A DNA stretch of 52,947 nt. Origin: CAZNPU01 sp964575335. Its GTDB lineage: Bacteria > Planctomycetota > Phycisphaerae > Phycisphaerales > SM1A02. Below the pieces are notes generated by a model. The model was not told where the DNA came from. It saw only the letters and a program-made list of their open reading frames with translations, and made no database searches. The stretch's first letter is position 1. Each line of letters opens with the position of its first letter. Both the position numbers and the translations under genes were made by a program. Shown here piece by piece: positions 17,604 to 26,571 of this stretch. The DNA is taken from positions 1 through 52,947 of the forward strand of contig CAZNPU010000027.1 of the NCBI GenBank assembly GCA_964575335.1. Direction: 5' to 3'.

Positions 17604-20318
17604 TCAGCGGGCAGCGCCCGAACCGCTTGCATTGGATGGAACAGGCGCAATCGGAGCTGCTGTCAGCGTGTCACGGTCGATGCGCGTCACAACGATGCGG
17701 TCGGCCGGCGCGCCGTCGCCCGGGCCGAGATCAATGCGCAATATGCCGCCCAATTCAAATTCCGCCAGCGCTGCTTCCAGCATGGGAGAAAGCGGCAGTT
17801 TGGGGTCGATCGGGCCGGTGGGTAGATACTTGCGCAGTTCGACTTCCGCATCGAGATTGTCATCTGCAATGTTCCAGCCTGTATCGCGATACGCGCTGAC
17901 GATTTGCCTGACCTGCTGCTGCACCTTCGGATCGGCCTTGGCGGGATGGTCGTTGATGAGCAGATACGGCAGTGCGGGCGGAGCGGCTGAGATGGTGACG
18001 GTCGGGCCGGTCACGATCGTCCGCCGCCGGGCCGCAGCATCCTTGCGCGTTGAGGAAATGAGCTGCACCTTGGCTTCGCGAAGCGATCGGCGATCGCGGC
18101 CGTCTACCTGCACGTGCAAAATGCCGTAGAGATTGTGGGCTTCCAGCACATCTTCAATCAGCTCATCAGCCAGCCCGTTCTGATCTTTCCACCAGGCGTT
18201 GACGAGTTGGACCAATTCGGGCTGAACGCCCCAGTCATGCACCACCACATCGAAACCCTGTTGCGTGTACTCTGCAACAACGCGCTCCACGCGTGAGCGC
18301 ACCTCAGGCCGATTGGGGTCGGCGCCATCCAGCAGCAGCAGCACAGGCCGGCCGGGATCAGTCGCAGTCGTGATGAAAGCCGCCGCGCGTCTTTCGCTGT
18401 TGCGGGGCGAGAAAATGCCCATGACGATGATGGAGCCGAGAAACAGAATCGACAGCAAGCCGATGATAATGGTGGACGCTGACGTATTCCCATGGCGGCG
18501 TCCGGTCACGCGATGACGATGCGCCGCAGCCCGATTGCGAATTTCACGCGCTCGAGCGCGGGCGGCCTTGACCTGCTCACGGGCAGCGCGACGCGCGCTG
18601 ATCGCGCCGGCGCGCACCTGGCGGCTGATCTGCTCTGCATGATCGCGAAACGCATACGCATGCTCACGGAACATCCGCGCCTGGGCATGCATATCGGCCC
18701 GGGCTGCCGCTTCAACATCATCATCCGCGGCGGGATCGTCAACGCGATACGCGCCTGTCCACCAGTTGGTCACCGTCAGGCGCGGCCGGCGCAATGCATC
18801 GCTCCAGCCGCCATGGCGGGGCGCATTTCCATCGATGCCCGCCCGATTATGAGAGGACTTATCCGCAGCACCATCAGCATCAGCAGCGGATGCACGCCAT
18901 GACGCATGCTGCGGCGGCAGAGGCGGCGTTGCTGAGGCTGCGCCAACTACGAACGCCGGTTCTTCCACCGACGGCGCATCGGCGGCTTCATGCTCGCTGC
19001 ACATCGAGGGCAGGTCGGCCGGTTTGACCGCAAACGGATCGCTGGCGTGCATCACGAAGTTCAGGTCCGCCAGCATGGCGTCAACGTTCTGATACCGCTG
19101 GTGGTATTCGGTCATCGCCCGTCGCACGATCCACCGCAGCGCCTCGGGACTGGGCAGCGTAAAGCGGCTCAGCCCGCCATGAGCGGGGAAGGTGTTTTCG
19201 ATCATGAAATACAACACCGCGCCGGCAGCGTAGATGTCGAACTTCGCGCCATCGACCTGATGCACCTTCACGCCTCGCAATGCCTGGCGGACCATTTCCG
19301 GATCGCGGAAATACTCCGTGCCGTGCGTGGTCAGCGTCATCGCGCTTTTCAGCGGCGTCACAAGGCCGAGATCGACCACGTGAGCCCGGCCGTCGTGAAC
19401 AATGATGTTTTCGGGTTTGATGTCCTTGTGCCACAGCCCGCCCTTGTGATATGCCGCAAGCGTAGTGAGCAGGTCGTGCGTGTAGGACATCACGTGCTGC
19501 AGGCGGCGACGATCAAGCCCCCGCCCGCCGCATTCGCCGTGCATCTGGCGCGTGAGGATGCCAAGGTGATCGCCGGGGTGATAGGGCATCACGTAGTAGA
19601 ACCGATGCTCATCCATGCCGTGGTCAAGCACATGACCAAGCTGCTTGGCGCACTCGAGGGCGCGGCTTTCGCGAACGATCTGAGGCAGGCTTGAACCTTC
19701 GGTGATCGCAAACGACTTGATGACGACCTGATCGGGCATGCCGACCGAGCCGCGATACGCCCGGCGTTTTTCCGGCGTGGGCTCGGCAACATAAAGCTTG
19801 GCGCCCGATCCACCGCTGCGTAACGAGCCGACGATGGTGTACCCCTCAAATTGACCGGTGCGACGGCTGGGCTTGTCGCTGCCGGGCGCTGCGTGCATGG
19901 CCTCGGGCACGCGCTGTTCCAGCCCTTCAAGCAGGCCGTGCAGCAGCAGGAACTTCAGCGGCCGCCGCAACACGACGCGATACACGCATGCAGCGCCGAT
20001 CTGGCACTCAGCCTTGACGCGCTCGGCAAAATGCCCCGCTGCCGACCATCGGCCAAACATGATGTTCAGCGGCACCAAGGGCAGCAGCACCGCCATGGCG
20101 ATCAATGAGCCGATAAACCGAACCGCATCGCTGAAAACACCGCCGACAAATTCAAAAATGTGGTTGATGAGCCACCCGATGCCGCGGAATGTCGCGCCGA
20201 TGACGGCTCCGATTCCCTGAAAAAGCGGCACAGCGACGAATACCACCAGTAATACAAAGATTGTGACGGCGACGCTGAATATCAGGAATCCGCCCAGCAA
20301 CCCTATGCCTGAACTCAT
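17604..20318 (-). CDS. Membrane Ser/Thr protein kinase with two membrane regions and a C-terminal sensor-like domain
   Basis: The start at 20318 is set by GGAGG 7-8 nt upstream (the frame is open to 20396) and gives 904 aa. Order: hydrophobic segments at ~6-33 and ~66-88, and a kinase domain at ~158-425. The glycine loop is GSLRSGGSGAKLYVAE, VVIK has Lys201, the catalytic loop is HKDIKPEN (Asp299, Asn304) and DLG replaces DFG at Asp316. A Pro/Ala-rich and then very Arg/Ala-rich helical region (~530-605) follows. A second membrane helix at ~614-636 leads into a ~268-aa extracytoplasmic C-terminus with two similar alpha/beta segments. All residues needed for activity are present. The upstream neighbour is an ECF-type sigma factor on the same strand, so regulation of transcription by phosphorylation is plausible but unproven. 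Confidence 0.85.
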   Translation of the reverse strand: MSSGIGLLGGFLIFSVAVTIFVLLVVFVAVPLFQGIGAVIGATFRGIGWLINHIFEFVGGVFSDAVRFIGSLIAMAVLLPLVPLNIMFGRWSAAGHFAERVKAECQIGAACVYRVVLRRPLKFLLLHGLLEGLEQRVPEAMHAAPGSDKPSRRTGQFEGYTIVGSLRSGGSGAKLYVAEPTPEKRRAYRGSVGMPDQVVIKSFAITEGSSLPQIVRESRALECAKQLGHVLDHGMDEHRFYYVMPYHPGDHLGILTRQMHGECGGRGLDRRRLQHVMSYTHDLLTTLAAYHKGGLWHKDIKPENIIVHDGRAHVVDLGLVTPLKSAMTLTTHGTEYFRDPEMVRQALRGVKVHQVDGAKFDIYAAGAVLYFMIENTFPAHGGLSRFTLPSPEALRWIVRRAMTEYHQRYQNVDAMLADLNFVMHASDPFAVKPADLPSMCSEHEAADAPSVEEPAFVVGAASATPPLPPQHASWRASAADADGAADKSSHNRAGIDGNAPRHGGWSDALRRPRLTVTNWWTGAYRVDDPAADDDVEAAARADMHAQARMFREHAYAFRDHAEQISRQVRAGAISARRAAREQVKAARARAREIRNRAAAHRHRVTGRRHGNTSASTIIIGLLSILFLGSIIVMGIFSPRNSERRAAAFITTATDPGRPVLLLLDGADPNRPEVRSRVERVVAEYTQQGFDVVVHDWGVQPELVQLVNAWWKDQNGLADELIEDVLEAHNLYGILHVQVDGRDRRSLREAKVQLISSTRKDAAARRRTIVTGPTVTISAAPPALPYLLINDHPAKADPKVQQQVRQIVSAYRDTGWNIADDNLDAEVELRKYLPTGPIDPKLPLSPMLEAALAEFELGGILRIDLGPGDGAPADRIVVTRIDRDTLTAAPIAPVPSNASGSGAAR

Positions 20319-20522
20319 GGCCGACCTCCGAGACCGCGCCTCAGCAGCAGGAGCGGCAACGGCACGAAACTTCCGTAAATCCGCATCCGCTGACAACGAT
20401 AGACATCAGTGATGCACAAAAACGGCGTCAAATCAGCAATGTGACGCAGCAGGCACCGAACCGGGCTGTAGGCGTCCATGTGCATCCGCATTGGCGTTGT
20501 TCCGCGTTTGCCAGCGGAAGTT

Positions 20523-21263
20523 TCAGAATTGCCGCGACATCGCAGCTTCATCGTCCAGCAGCAACTGCGACTGCTGGTGGTAAATCTCGCAGAGCGCTTC
20601 GTCGAACATAGCGTCGTCGGAGCCAAGGCCGGCTTTGGTCAACTCGCTCGCTTCCTCGGGCGTAAAGCTGTAGAGGGTGATGATTTCCACCAGGCGGCGG
20701 CGGAGCAGCTCCCGGACCCGCTGCAGATGCCGGCTGACTGTCGGCTCGCTGATGCCAAGCTGTTCAGCAACATCCTTGCCCGGCATGTTGTCAAAAACAC
20801 GCATCCGGTACACCTGAAACTGCATGAAGTCAGCTTCGGATTCAGCTTTGCGGATCGCAGCGTAGACCTTGGCGTGAAAGACGTTCCGCTGATAGATGTC
20901 ATCCGCTTCGACGGTCGCTGCCTGGCTCATGAAGCGTTCATCAAGCTCAGCAGGCTTCCTGCCCCCGCCGCGCTTCAGAGCTTGCCTGCGATCGATCTCA
21001 TCACCCAGAGCGTGCTTGGCGATGGAAAGCAGCCATGTGGAAAAGCGAGCGCCGCGATTGGGGTCGTAACGGTCGATGGAATCCGACAATGCTGCGAGCG
21101 TTTCCTGGGTGAGATCACGCACGGTTTCAATGCCCACGCGGCCTCTTCCCCACTTGGTCAATTGCGCCCGCAATACCGGGCCGAAGGTTTCCCACAACTC
21201 AAACCACGCTGCCTCATCGCGGTCACGCAAGCGCTTCACAAAACTTGTGGTGAGTGTGTTCAT
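20523..21263 (-). CDS. ECF-like RNA polymerase sigma factor
   Basis: The 246-aa protein has sigma region 2 (VRDLTQETLAALSDSIDRYD, then ARFSTWLLSIAKHALGDEID; residues ~48-92). Region 4 carries the helix-turn-helix GKDVAEQLGISEPTVSRHLQRVRELLRRRL (~162-191). A ~55-residue C-terminal tail follows, which is longer than in a minimal ECF factor. The ATG at 21263 is chosen because the upstream in-frame sequence lacks family similarity. The kinase gene lies 204 bp downstream on the same strand; kinase-linked sigma factors are a known arrangement in planctomycetes. No anti-sigma factor gene is adjacent. Confidence 0.88.
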   Translation of the reverse strand: MNTLTTSFVKRLRDRDEAAWFELWETFGPVLRAQLTKWGRGRVGIETVRDLTQETLAALSDSIDRYDPNRGARFSTWLLSIAKHALGDEIDRRQALKRGGGRKPAELDERFMSQAATVEADDIYQRNVFHAKVYAAIRKAESEADFMQFQVYRMRVFDNMPGKDVAEQLGISEPTVSRHLQRVRELLRRRLVEIITLYSFTPEEASELTKAGLGSDDAMFDEALCEIYHQQSQLLLDDEAAMSRQF

Positions 21264-21778
21264 CACGGCAACCTGCTTAATTTCTTGTGTTTCTTCTGTC
21301 TTGTCGTGTCCTGTCCTGACCTGATGCAGCGGATTTTCACACCCGAGTCCGCCTGTTGGCCTAAACGGACAGAATGCCACGCGCACACGACCGCGCCCTC
21401 TGCGTGCAAGTGTACGACATCGCCAGCGGCGATGCCCGTCCAAAATCAACGGTTTGCAGACATCCAACCGTCCGAGAATCCCGCAAGAAATGATGGGAGA
21501 AATGACGGGAGCAGCATTTATTTTCGAGGATGGAGTGCAGCCCGCCTGCCTGAAGCCGCCATGCAGGCCTCGTACGGCCTGTTGAGTTGGAATGCTGTGT
21601 TGCTGCACTAAGAAGTAAGGCGCAAAAAGTGCAAAGTTTGTGAAAGCCCCATCGGCCGGCTCCTAATGACTTTCTTTGGAAGCATGGTGGGCTTCTCCGG
21701 ATGACTGAGGCCGGCTTCGTTGAACAACCAGCAGCCGAGAGGCTGGCAATCGTTGATGATGAGTTGAAAGGAACAACC
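21264..21778. promoter_or_regulatory. Divergent intergenic region between sigma factor and coiled-coil gene
   Basis: This 515-bp region lies between two divergent genes and must hold both promoters. No protein family is recognisable in its open frames. The 21701-21778 part is in frame with the downstream gene but precedes its SD. Repeated TGTCTTGTCGTGTCCTGTCC-type short motifs at 21295-21320 are the only notable feature near the sigma factor start. I cannot assign specific promoter elements. Confidence 0.35.
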
Positions 21779-22738
21779 ATGTTCATTACCCGATGCGTCT
21801 TAAGATGGGGCCTCGTGGGCGCTGTAGCGCTTGGTGCAGCAACCTGGCTGATTGGCGGCGACCGAGTGGCTGCGGGTCTGGCTTCGCTCCGCGGAAAGGC
21901 CCAAAGCGCTGTTGACAGACTGGTGGACGATCCGGTCGTGCTTCGGCGTCAGCTTCAGGAATTGGCCAATCAATACCCCGATCGAATTGCGGAAGTGCGC
22001 GGCGAGATCGCTGAAGTGGATCATCAACTCGCACAATTCAACCGCGATGTCGAAATCGCCCAGCGCGTTGTGGCGATGACCACCCGCGATCTTGGCGAAC
22101 TCAAGACCCTGGTGGCCCGGGCTGAGGAACAGGCCCAAAGCACAGCACGGCCGGTGTCGATCCGCTTCGGCGGCGTGCGATTTGATATCGAGGAAGCCTA
22201 CAACGAGGCTCGCCGCATCAATAACGTCAGAGGCACCTACCAGGACCGCCTGGCCCACGACCAGCAACAGATCGCCTTCCTCACCCAGCAAAAGGAACGA
22301 CTGGCGGAAATCCTCAACAAGCTGGAAACGGAATACAACACGTTTCAGGCACAGCTCTGGCAGCTTGATCGCCAGATCGACGCCATCGAGCGAAATGAGC
22401 GGCTGATCACCCTCACCGAACAGCAGCAGGCCACGCTGGCCAGCTACGAGAAGTTCGGCAAAGTCGGCAACCTCAAACAGCTCGAAGGCAAGCTCGCAGA
22501 GCTTCGCGCCAAACAGGAAGCCCAGCTCGATTACCTGAGCAAGCGCGGCATCAACATGGATTACGAGAACAAGGCCAAGTACGAGCTCGACACCCAGGAC
22601 GTGAATACCAACCCGTTCGAGAACTTGGAAATCGATCCGAACGCTCCTGCGATCGACGGCCAGACACCCGGCGCACAGCCTCGCAACAGCCGCGATCCAA
22701 AAAGTCTCGCATTCGCCGAGCCAATCGTGATCGAGTGA
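21779..22738 (+). CDS. Membrane-anchored coiled-coil protein of unknown function
   Basis: From the ATG at 21779 (AAAGGA 7-8 nt upstream) the protein is 319 aa. An N-terminal hydrophobic segment (about residues 8-24, VGAVALGAATWLIGG) acts as a signal or anchor. Residues ~40-270 are almost continuous coiled coil, rich in Gln/Glu/Leu heptads: LRRQLQELANQYPDRIAEVRGEIAEVDHQLAQFN, then a second block around AEILNKLETEYNTFQAQLWQLDRQIDAIERN. A Pro/Asn-rich tail ends the chain. I do not recognise a named family. A scaffold or envelope-stress (PspA-like in style only) role is speculative. It is divergent from the sigma factor/kinase pair and ends at a strong terminator. Confidence 0.8.
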   Translation: MFITRCVLRWGLVGAVALGAATWLIGGDRVAAGLASLRGKAQSAVDRLVDDPVVLRRQLQELANQYPDRIAEVRGEIAEVDHQLAQFNRDVEIAQRVVAMTTRDLGELKTLVARAEEQAQSTARPVSIRFGGVRFDIEEAYNEARRINNVRGTYQDRLAHDQQQIAFLTQQKERLAEILNKLETEYNTFQAQLWQLDRQIDAIERNERLITLTEQQQATLASYEKFGKVGNLKQLEGKLAELRAKQEAQLDYLSKRGINMDYENKAKYELDTQDVNTNPFENLEIDPNAPAIDGQTPGAQPRNSRDPKSLAFAEPIVIE

Positions 22739-22801
22739 CGCACACACCGCACAGCCAGCCTGTCAGCGTGTCGTCTCGATCGATCTATCTCCCATCACGG
22801 C

Positions 22802-22835
22802 AAGGCCCACGGATCCCGATCCGTGGGCCTTTTTG
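22802..22835 (+). terminator. Rho-independent terminator after the coiled-coil gene
   Basis: AAGGCCCACGGATC and GATCCGTGGGCCTT form a perfect 14-bp stem around CC (or 4 nt, if the inner pairs open), followed directly by TTTTG. It lies 64 bp past the coiled-coil stop codon and about 190 bp before nuoG, so nuoG is transcribed separately. Confidence 0.93.
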
Positions 22836-23023
22836 TGTTCCGTCTGGACCGCCAGCAAACAGCTCAAAGCCAATAGCTGACGTCCGAAAGCTGAAACCCG
22901 ATTCCCAACCTGCTACCATTTCGCCTATTCCCGTTTCCCGAGTAACCGGGGTGATGTTTCAGAGTTTCAGGGGGCGGGAAGTGTTCCTCGACGATCAGCC
23001 GCTTTATTTATCGCACTTTCGCC

Positions 23024-24688
23024 ATGCCCAAAATCACCATCAACGGCCGCGAGCTTGAGTTTCAGAAGGGCCAGACCATTCTTCAGGTGGCTCTGGACAA
23101 CGAAATCGAGATTCCCCACTACTGCTATCACCCGGGGTTGTCGGTTGTCGCCAGTTGTCGCATCTGCCTAGCGGAAGTGTGGGCGCCGAATCCCAAGAAC
23201 GACAACAAGCTCGAACCGATCCCCAAACTGCTGCCTGCCTGCCAGACGCCGTGCGGCGAAGGCCAGGTGGTGTACACCGACAGCCCCAAGGCCATCGCCA
23301 ACCAGAAAGCGGTGATGGAATACCTGCTGATCAATCACCCGGTTGACTGCCCTGTGTGCGATCAGGCTGGCGAGTGCCACCTGCAGGATTACTCATACCA
23401 GTACGGCCGGGGACAGGCCCGCTTTCAGGAACAGAAGATCAAGCAGCCCAAGAAGGATGTCGGGCCGCATGTGCTGCTGTATTCCGACCGCTGCATCATG
23501 TGCACGCGGTGCGTGCGCTTTACCCGCGAGGTGACCGGCACCGCGGAACTGATGGTGGACGGCCGCGGCGCAATGGAGCAGATCGACGTATTCCCGGGCA
23601 TACCGCTGGATAACGAGCTTTCCGCCAACGTAGTGGACATTTGTCCGGTGGGAGCGCTGCTCGATAAGGATTTCCTTTTCCAGCAGCGCGTGTGGTTCCT
23701 CACCAAGACGCCGTCGATCGACGGCCTGACCGCATCGGGCGACAACATTTCGATCGAGCACAGCAAAGGCGTGATCTATCGCGTCAAGCCGCGCACGAAT
23801 CTGGAAGTCAACAAGTGGTGGATCACCGACGAAGTGCGCTACGGCTGGAAGTTCGTGCACAGCGATGACCGCCTGACCATGCCTCTGGTCAGGGGTGAAG
23901 AGCCTTTCGAACCATCCGAAGCGCCGTTGGCATATGACGCAGCGTATGCAGCGCTGGACCAGAAGCTCAGCAAGGCCAAGCAGCCGGCGGTTGTCATCAG
24001 CCCCATGCTCAGCTGCGAGGATGCGTATCTGCTGGCGAGCTATGTGCTGACGGTCAATCCGAACGCGATCTTGGCTGTCGGCCCGGTGCCATTCATGGGC
24101 GAAGACAAGACCTTCCCGGGCGGATTCAAGCTTTATGCGGAAAAAGCGCCCAATGCCCGAGGCGTGCGACGAGTGCTGGCGAAACTGGCTGCAGGCAGAA
24201 GCGTGCTGGAGTTCGACGCGTTTGTGTCGCTGCTGCAGAAACAGGGCGATGCAGGCATCGATGCGGTGCTGATGACCGGCAACTACCCCAGCGACTGGGT
24301 CACCGGCGATCTGCTGCAGGCAATCGACGCTGTGAGCGGCCGATTCGTCGGTTTGATTGACACGCTCAGGACAAAGCTGTGCGATCGCGCCGATGTGATC
24401 ATCCCCGGCGCGACGTGGGCGGAAAAGTCGGGCGTATTTGAAAACGCCAACAACCGCCTGCAGGCATTCGAACGCGCCATTCAGCCGATCGACTACACCA
24501 AGAGCGAAGCGCAGATCGCACTGGATCTGGCAGCCCTTCGCACAGGCGAGCAACCTGCTGTTTACAACCCGGTTGCGGTGCGGCGCACCATGGCAGAAGC
24601 GCACGGCATGACCGAGTTCACCACGCAGGTACACATGCCGCCAGGCGAACTTGAAGTCGAGCCGGATATGGAACTGGTGGAACTGTAA
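23024..24688 (+). CDS. nuoG: NADH-quinone oxidoreductase subunit G-like protein (short)
   Basis: The 554-aa protein opens with a [2Fe-2S] ferredoxin domain (Cys34, Cys45, Cys48, Cys73). Next is the NuoG His/Cys cluster in NHPVDCPVCDQAGECHLQ, then a 4Fe-4S set, CIMCTRC plus DICPVG. From ~220 on is the molybdopterin-oxidoreductase-like domain (GLTASGDNISIEHSKGVIYRV), which ends around VIIPGATWAEKSGVFENANNRLQAFERA. NuoG normally carries electrons from NuoF toward NuoB in respiratory complex I. Typical NuoG is ~700-900 aa, so the catalytic-like domain is short here. No other nuo gene is in the window. No SD is visible. Confidence 0.88.
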   Translation: MPKITINGRELEFQKGQTILQVALDNEIEIPHYCYHPGLSVVASCRICLAEVWAPNPKNDNKLEPIPKLLPACQTPCGEGQVVYTDSPKAIANQKAVMEYLLINHPVDCPVCDQAGECHLQDYSYQYGRGQARFQEQKIKQPKKDVGPHVLLYSDRCIMCTRCVRFTREVTGTAELMVDGRGAMEQIDVFPGIPLDNELSANVVDICPVGALLDKDFLFQQRVWFLTKTPSIDGLTASGDNISIEHSKGVIYRVKPRTNLEVNKWWITDEVRYGWKFVHSDDRLTMPLVRGEEPFEPSEAPLAYDAAYAALDQKLSKAKQPAVVISPMLSCEDAYLLASYVLTVNPNAILAVGPVPFMGEDKTFPGGFKLYAEKAPNARGVRRVLAKLAAGRSVLEFDAFVSLLQKQGDAGIDAVLMTGNYPSDWVTGDLLQAIDAVSGRFVGLIDTLRTKLCDRADVIIPGATWAEKSGVFENANNRLQAFERAIQPIDYTKSEAQIALDLAALRTGEQPAVYNPVAVRRTMAEAHGMTEFTTQVHMPPGELEVEPDMELVEL

Positions 24689-24750
24689 GCTGCGTGACGT
24701 GATCAGAGTGAGCGGATCAGACAGGCAGACAAAAATGATCTGTCGAGGGT

Positions 24751-24916
24751 GATTCACCGCGGAGATCGCGGAGGAGGATTAAGGTTGCGACAGTGTTCGA
24801 TGCTTATGCCGTCGCTTGCAGCGTGGATGATCCGCTCGGTTACGCTTTGTGCAGCAATTCACCATCCATTTCTATCTCCTCTATCTCCGCGTTCTCCGCG
24901 ATCTCTGCGGTGAATC
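24751..24916. repeat. Imperfect inverted repeat of GCGGAGA-type units
   Basis: GATTCACCGCGGAGATCGCG (24751-24770) recurs in inverse orientation as CGCGATCTCTGCGGTGAATC (24897-24916), with one difference in 20 bp. The right arm continues with further CTCCGC units back to ~24876. The arms are about 126 bp apart in the nuoG-galE gap. Such CACCGC(G/A)GAGA-rich sequences are typical of dispersed intergenic repeats. The segment between the arms has no gene. Confidence 0.7.
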
Positions 24917-24932
24917 TGAATAATTCAGTGAG

Positions 24933-25901
24933 ATGTCTGACCCCCTGCCCTCCTTGCCATATGCCAACGCCTTTCGCGGTCAGCGCGTGCTTGTCACCGG
25001 CGGCGCAGGGTTCATCGGCTCGCATCTGGCGCATCGGCTGCTTGAGCTTGGCGCTGCGGTGCGGGTGATTGATGATCTTTCCAGCGGCGCGGTGGAGAAC
25101 CTGCCCGCTGATGTGGCATTTCTGCAGGCTTCGATCCTCGAGGACGGCCCGCTGCGCGAAGCGATAGCCGGCTGCCGATTTGTGTTTCATCAGGCGGCAA
25201 TGGTCAGCGTGCCCGAAAGCGTGGAGCATCCTGACCGGTGTGCGATGGTGAATATCCTTGGCACCGAAAAGGTGCTGGAAGCAGCACGTGATGCTGGCGT
25301 GGCGCGGGTGATGTTCGCAGCGTCAGCGGCGGCCTACGGGGGCACTCCGAACCTGCCCAGCCGCGAAACCGACCTACCGGATTGCTGGTCGCCTTATGCC
25401 GCCAGCAAGGTGGCGGGCGAACTGCTGCTCAAAGCGTTCGCGCATTGCTACCCCATCTCCACCGTGAGCCTGCGCTACTTCAACATCTTCGGCCCGCGGC
25501 AGAACCCTAATTCAGCGTACGCAGCAGCGATCTCTGCCTTCGCCAAAGCGCTGACTTCGCCCGACGCTCAGCCGACGATCTTCGGCGACGGCCTGCAGAC
25601 ACGTGATTTCACCTACGTTGACAACGTCGTTCACGCCAATCTCCTGGCTGCAGCAAGCCCGCGCCAGTTCAAGGGCGAGGTCATCAACATCGGCACCGGT
25701 CAACGCATCAATCTCCTTGAAGCGATCAATCAGATGGCCCGCGTGCTGAAGGTTGATGCACAGTTCAAATACAGCCCGCCTCGGGCTGGCGATGTGCGCG
25801 ATTCAGTCGCTGACATTTCCAAAGCCAAGGAACTGCTTGGCTACGAACCGATCGTCGATTTTGCCACCGGTATCGAACGCCTGCTGCGATACAACGATTG
25901 A
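24933..25901 (+). CDS. UDP-sugar 4-epimerase-like NAD-dependent epimerase/dehydratase
   Basis: The 322-aa extended-SDR protein has the NAD-binding VTGGAGFIGSHL, the ASAAAYGG strand with its Ser, and the catalytic SPYAASKVAGE (Tyr-x3-Lys). RYFNIFGPRQNP and GDGLQTRDFTYVDNVV are also present. This pattern matches UDP-glucose / UDP-N-acetylglucosamine 4-epimerases of the WbpP/GalE group, which supply nucleotide sugars for polysaccharides. It starts the polysaccharide region and converges with the WcaF-like gene, 70 bp away. No SD precedes the ATG (TTCAGTGAG). Exact substrate not determined. Confidence 0.87.
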   Translation: MSDPLPSLPYANAFRGQRVLVTGGAGFIGSHLAHRLLELGAAVRVIDDLSSGAVENLPADVAFLQASILEDGPLREAIAGCRFVFHQAAMVSVPESVEHPDRCAMVNILGTEKVLEAARDAGVARVMFAASAAAYGGTPNLPSRETDLPDCWSPYAASKVAGELLLKAFAHCYPISTVSLRYFNIFGPRQNPNSAYAAAISAFAKALTSPDAQPTIFGDGLQTRDFTYVDNVVHANLLAAASPRQFKGEVINIGTGQRINLLEAINQMARVLKVDAQFKYSPPRAGDVRDSVADISKAKELLGYEPIVDFATGIERLLRYND

Positions 25902-25971
25902 TCTCCAGCTTAGTGCGTTCATCGGCATGCGCCGCTTCGGCGACATGTTGCCTTGCCTTACCTATCGGCTG

Positions 25972-26571
25972 TCAGGCTTGATTTGTCTGGTTGTCGCCGC
26001 TGCTCTGCTGCTCTGTGAAGCGCTGGCGCGGTTTGATAGGTTTGGCGGGGTTGCCGCCGTAGATCGTCCACGGCTGCAGATCGCCGAATGCACAGCCGCG
26101 TGCGCCGAGGATAGCGCCTTCGCCCACGGTCACTCCCGGACCGACAAAAGCATCGGCTGCCACCCAGGCGTCATTGCCGATGGTGATCGGCGGGCGGATC
26201 AGCGGCAGATCGGGGCGATTGTAGTCGTGCGTTCCCGCGCACAGGTGGGCATGCTGGCTCACCGTTGCACGGTCGCCGAGCGTCACCGGCCCAAGGCAGT
26301 AGGCAATCGCGCGGTCGCCCAGACAGCTGTTGCGCCCCATCGTGAGATTCCACGGGCATTCCACGCGTACGGTGCGGCGAATGATGCATGTGGGATGCAC
26401 CTTTGCGCCAAAAGCATTGAGCAGCATCACACGCCAGCGATTCCATGTGTGAAACGAGCAGCGAAACAGCGTGGCCTGCACGATCGCCCACAGCATCCGC
26501 AGCACCTTCTCACGGCGTGAATACGCGCTTTTGTGTCGATCTTCTGCACGCACCTGCATTGCCTGTGTCAT
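25972..26571 (-). CDS. Colanic acid-type (WcaF-like) O-acetyltransferase
   Basis: The 199-aa protein is a left-handed parallel beta-helix acyltransferase. Hexapeptide repeats run from VHPTCIIRRTVRVECPWNL through ITIGNDAWVAADAFVGPGVTVGEGAILGARG, and it ends IYGGNPAKPIK, the family's terminal signature. The catalytic-type His lies in LCAGTHDY. WcaF-like enzymes acetylate sugars in exopolysaccharide repeat units. Its ATG overlaps the stop of the upstream glycosyltransferase gene by 4 bp (ATGA), so the two are probably translationally coupled. Confidence 0.88.
   Translation of the reverse strand: MTQAMQVRAEDRHKSAYSRREKVLRMLWAIVQATLFRCSFHTWNRWRVMLLNAFGAKVHPTCIIRRTVRVECPWNLTMGRNSCLGDRAIAYCLGPVTLGDRATVSQHAHLCAGTHDYNRPDLPLIRPPITIGNDAWVAADAFVGPGVTVGEGAILGARGCAFGDLQPWTIYGGNPAKPIKPRQRFTEQQSSGDNQTNQA

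Noticed and set aside
23393..24757. 454-codon open frame antisense to nuoG
   Set aside because: Complement of a well-supported gene, no motifs.
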